Shown piece by piece: positions 5,757-6,334 of a DNA stretch of 6,334 nucleotides; position 1 is the first letter of the stretch; every line of letters starts with the position of its first letter. Under the pieces are notes generated by a model, which did no database searches, was not told where the DNA came from, and worked only from the letters and a program-made list of their open reading frames with translations. Origin of the DNA: Clostridia bacterium (GTDB lineage Bacteria; Bacillota; Clostridia; Oscillospirales; QAKW01); assembly GCA_017442025.1 (NCBI GenBank), contig JAFSBD010000063.1, positions 1 to 6,334 on the forward strand, given 5' to 3'. A program made the translations under genes and the position numbers.

Positions 5757-6158
5757 CTATCGACGTTTTAGTGCCGTACCCAATACTCCCCCGATCAAAG
5801 CGAAAATGACCACAAACAATATACCGACTAACCCTGTAAAGTTAAAATATCCACCCAGGTTCATCATGCTGTTTCCAAGAATTTTAACAACGATCATAAG
5901 CCCTGCCATAATAGCAGTTGCAATAATCCCCTTTATCCTCCCCTTTAATGTTACAAACGCCGTCGATGCGATCAAGCCAATACCGCTCCCAACCACGCTC
6001 CCAATCTTTAAAGTCGATTCCGGAAGGGATGTTTTTAAAACAAGAAATGCAGCAATTGCATCAACGAACAGAATCGCAGCAAAACAAATTCCTATTCCCA
6101 CAAAAGAAAAAATCACAACGCCAAGCGCTGTGATTTTTTTCATATCGTCTTTTTTCAT
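5757..6158 (-). CDS. DUF3792 / TIGR04086 (YrzE-like) small membrane protein
   Basis: 133 residues, four predicted membrane spans at about 9-33, 53-71, 76-95 and 107-129, with a basic end LKRR. Size, topology, the glycine-rich helices (SVVGSGIGL 54-62, LIGGVLGTAL 121-130) and the position directly after yajC match the TIGR04086 family of Firmicutes, which includes YrzE of B. subtilis. No function is established. The ATG at 6158 is chosen because GGAGG lies 8 nt upstream; an open frame runs back to 6206 but its starts lack an SD. The gap to yajC is 63 bp without an obvious terminator or promoter, so cotranscription is likely. Family assignment rests on pattern and context rather than on a single diagnostic motif. 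Confidence 0.8.
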   Translation of the reverse strand: MKKDDMKKITALGVVIFSFVGIGICFAAILFVDAIAAFLVLKTSLPESTLKIGSVVGSGIGLIASTAFVTLKGRIKGIIATAIMAGLMIVVKILGNSMMNLGGYFNFTGLVGILFVVIFALIGGVLGTALKRR

Positions 6159-6221
6159 TTTAGCGCCCTCCCATATTGTTGATACTACAACCATATGAGA
6201 AAGCATTGCAGCTTATACCTA

Positions 6222-6334
6222 TTAGTCTTCGATCTTAGAATGAATCGCCCATCTCTTAAAGCGAAGCTTCGTCTTATCAGAACCGGTTTCGATTACAATG
6301 GTTTCCAAATCCTTGGTGGAAACAACCTTGCCGA
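6222..6334 (-). CDS. yajC: YajC, Sec translocon accessory subunit, C-terminal fragment
   Basis: The last 36 codons of a gene entering from the right edge, ending in TAA. The fragment starts GKVVSTKDLETIVIETG, then SDKTKLRFKRWAIHSKIED. This is the typical end of YajC: a short beta-strand G-x-V, a segment VxIETGSDxxKLRFK and the WAI motif (residues 28-30 of the fragment). YajC is a single-span inner-membrane protein that associates with SecDF; its membrane span lies outside the window. The following DUF3792 gene supports the call, as these two are neighbours in other Firmicutes. Confidence 0.88.
   Translation of the reverse strand, partial: GKVVSTKDLETIVIETGSDKTKLRFKRWAIHSKIED

Noticed and set aside
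5665..6198. Plus-strand open frame of 177 codons.
   Set aside because: It is antisense to the DUF3792 gene, which has a good SD, clear membrane spans and yajC context; the plus-strand translation resembles no family I know and begins in the AT-rich spacer.

Overview
The window reads as an ordinary chromosomal segment of an endospore-forming Firmicute (Bacillota), most likely a clostridial lineage. The evidence is a SpoIIM engulfment protein, a DUF3792/TIGR04086 (YrzE-like) membrane protein next to yajC, a spoIIM-xer gene pair, strong purine-rich Shine-Dalgarno (SD) sites, and AT-rich spacers between moderately AT-rich genes. All eight genes I can support lie on the minus strand, so the window is best read from right to left. 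The sizeable plus-strand open frames are antisense shadows.

Right to left: (1) the 3' end of yajC (6222-6334) and a 133-codon DUF3792 membrane protein (5757-6158). (2) A 346-bp gene-free spacer (5411-5756) with a minus-strand terminator hairpin, three copies of a 10-mer, a palindromic repeat and a consensus Spo0A-type box. (3) A tight cluster of spoIIM (4823-5410), a XerC/XerD-type tyrosine recombinase (3900-4802) and a DUF624/YesL-type membrane protein (3149-3898), closed by a strong Rho-independent terminator (3115-3145). (4) A new promoter (3075-3103) driving mltG (1972-3045), a DUF4091 glycosidase-like protein (379-1968) and the start of ychF (1-365, cut by the window edge), with gaps of 3 and 13 bp.

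Several genes serve the cell envelope. YajC belongs to the Sec translocon, SpoIIM to the engulfment peptidoglycan machinery, and MltG cuts nascent glycan strands. Xer recombinases resolve chromosome dimers, and YchF is a ribosome-associated P-loop ATPase. DUF624 and DUF4091 families are more often seen near carbohydrate-use genes, so their place here is a little unusual.

I see no dramatic new system. The points most worth a second look are: a Xer recombinase with His where the catalytic Lys belongs and Lys where the box II His belongs; a DUF4091 protein that appears to lack the Asp-Glu dyad of its GH123-like relatives; the spacer upstream of spoIIM, which may carry a small transcript and sporulation-type control; and several start codons (GTG/TTG) that differ from the longest open frame.
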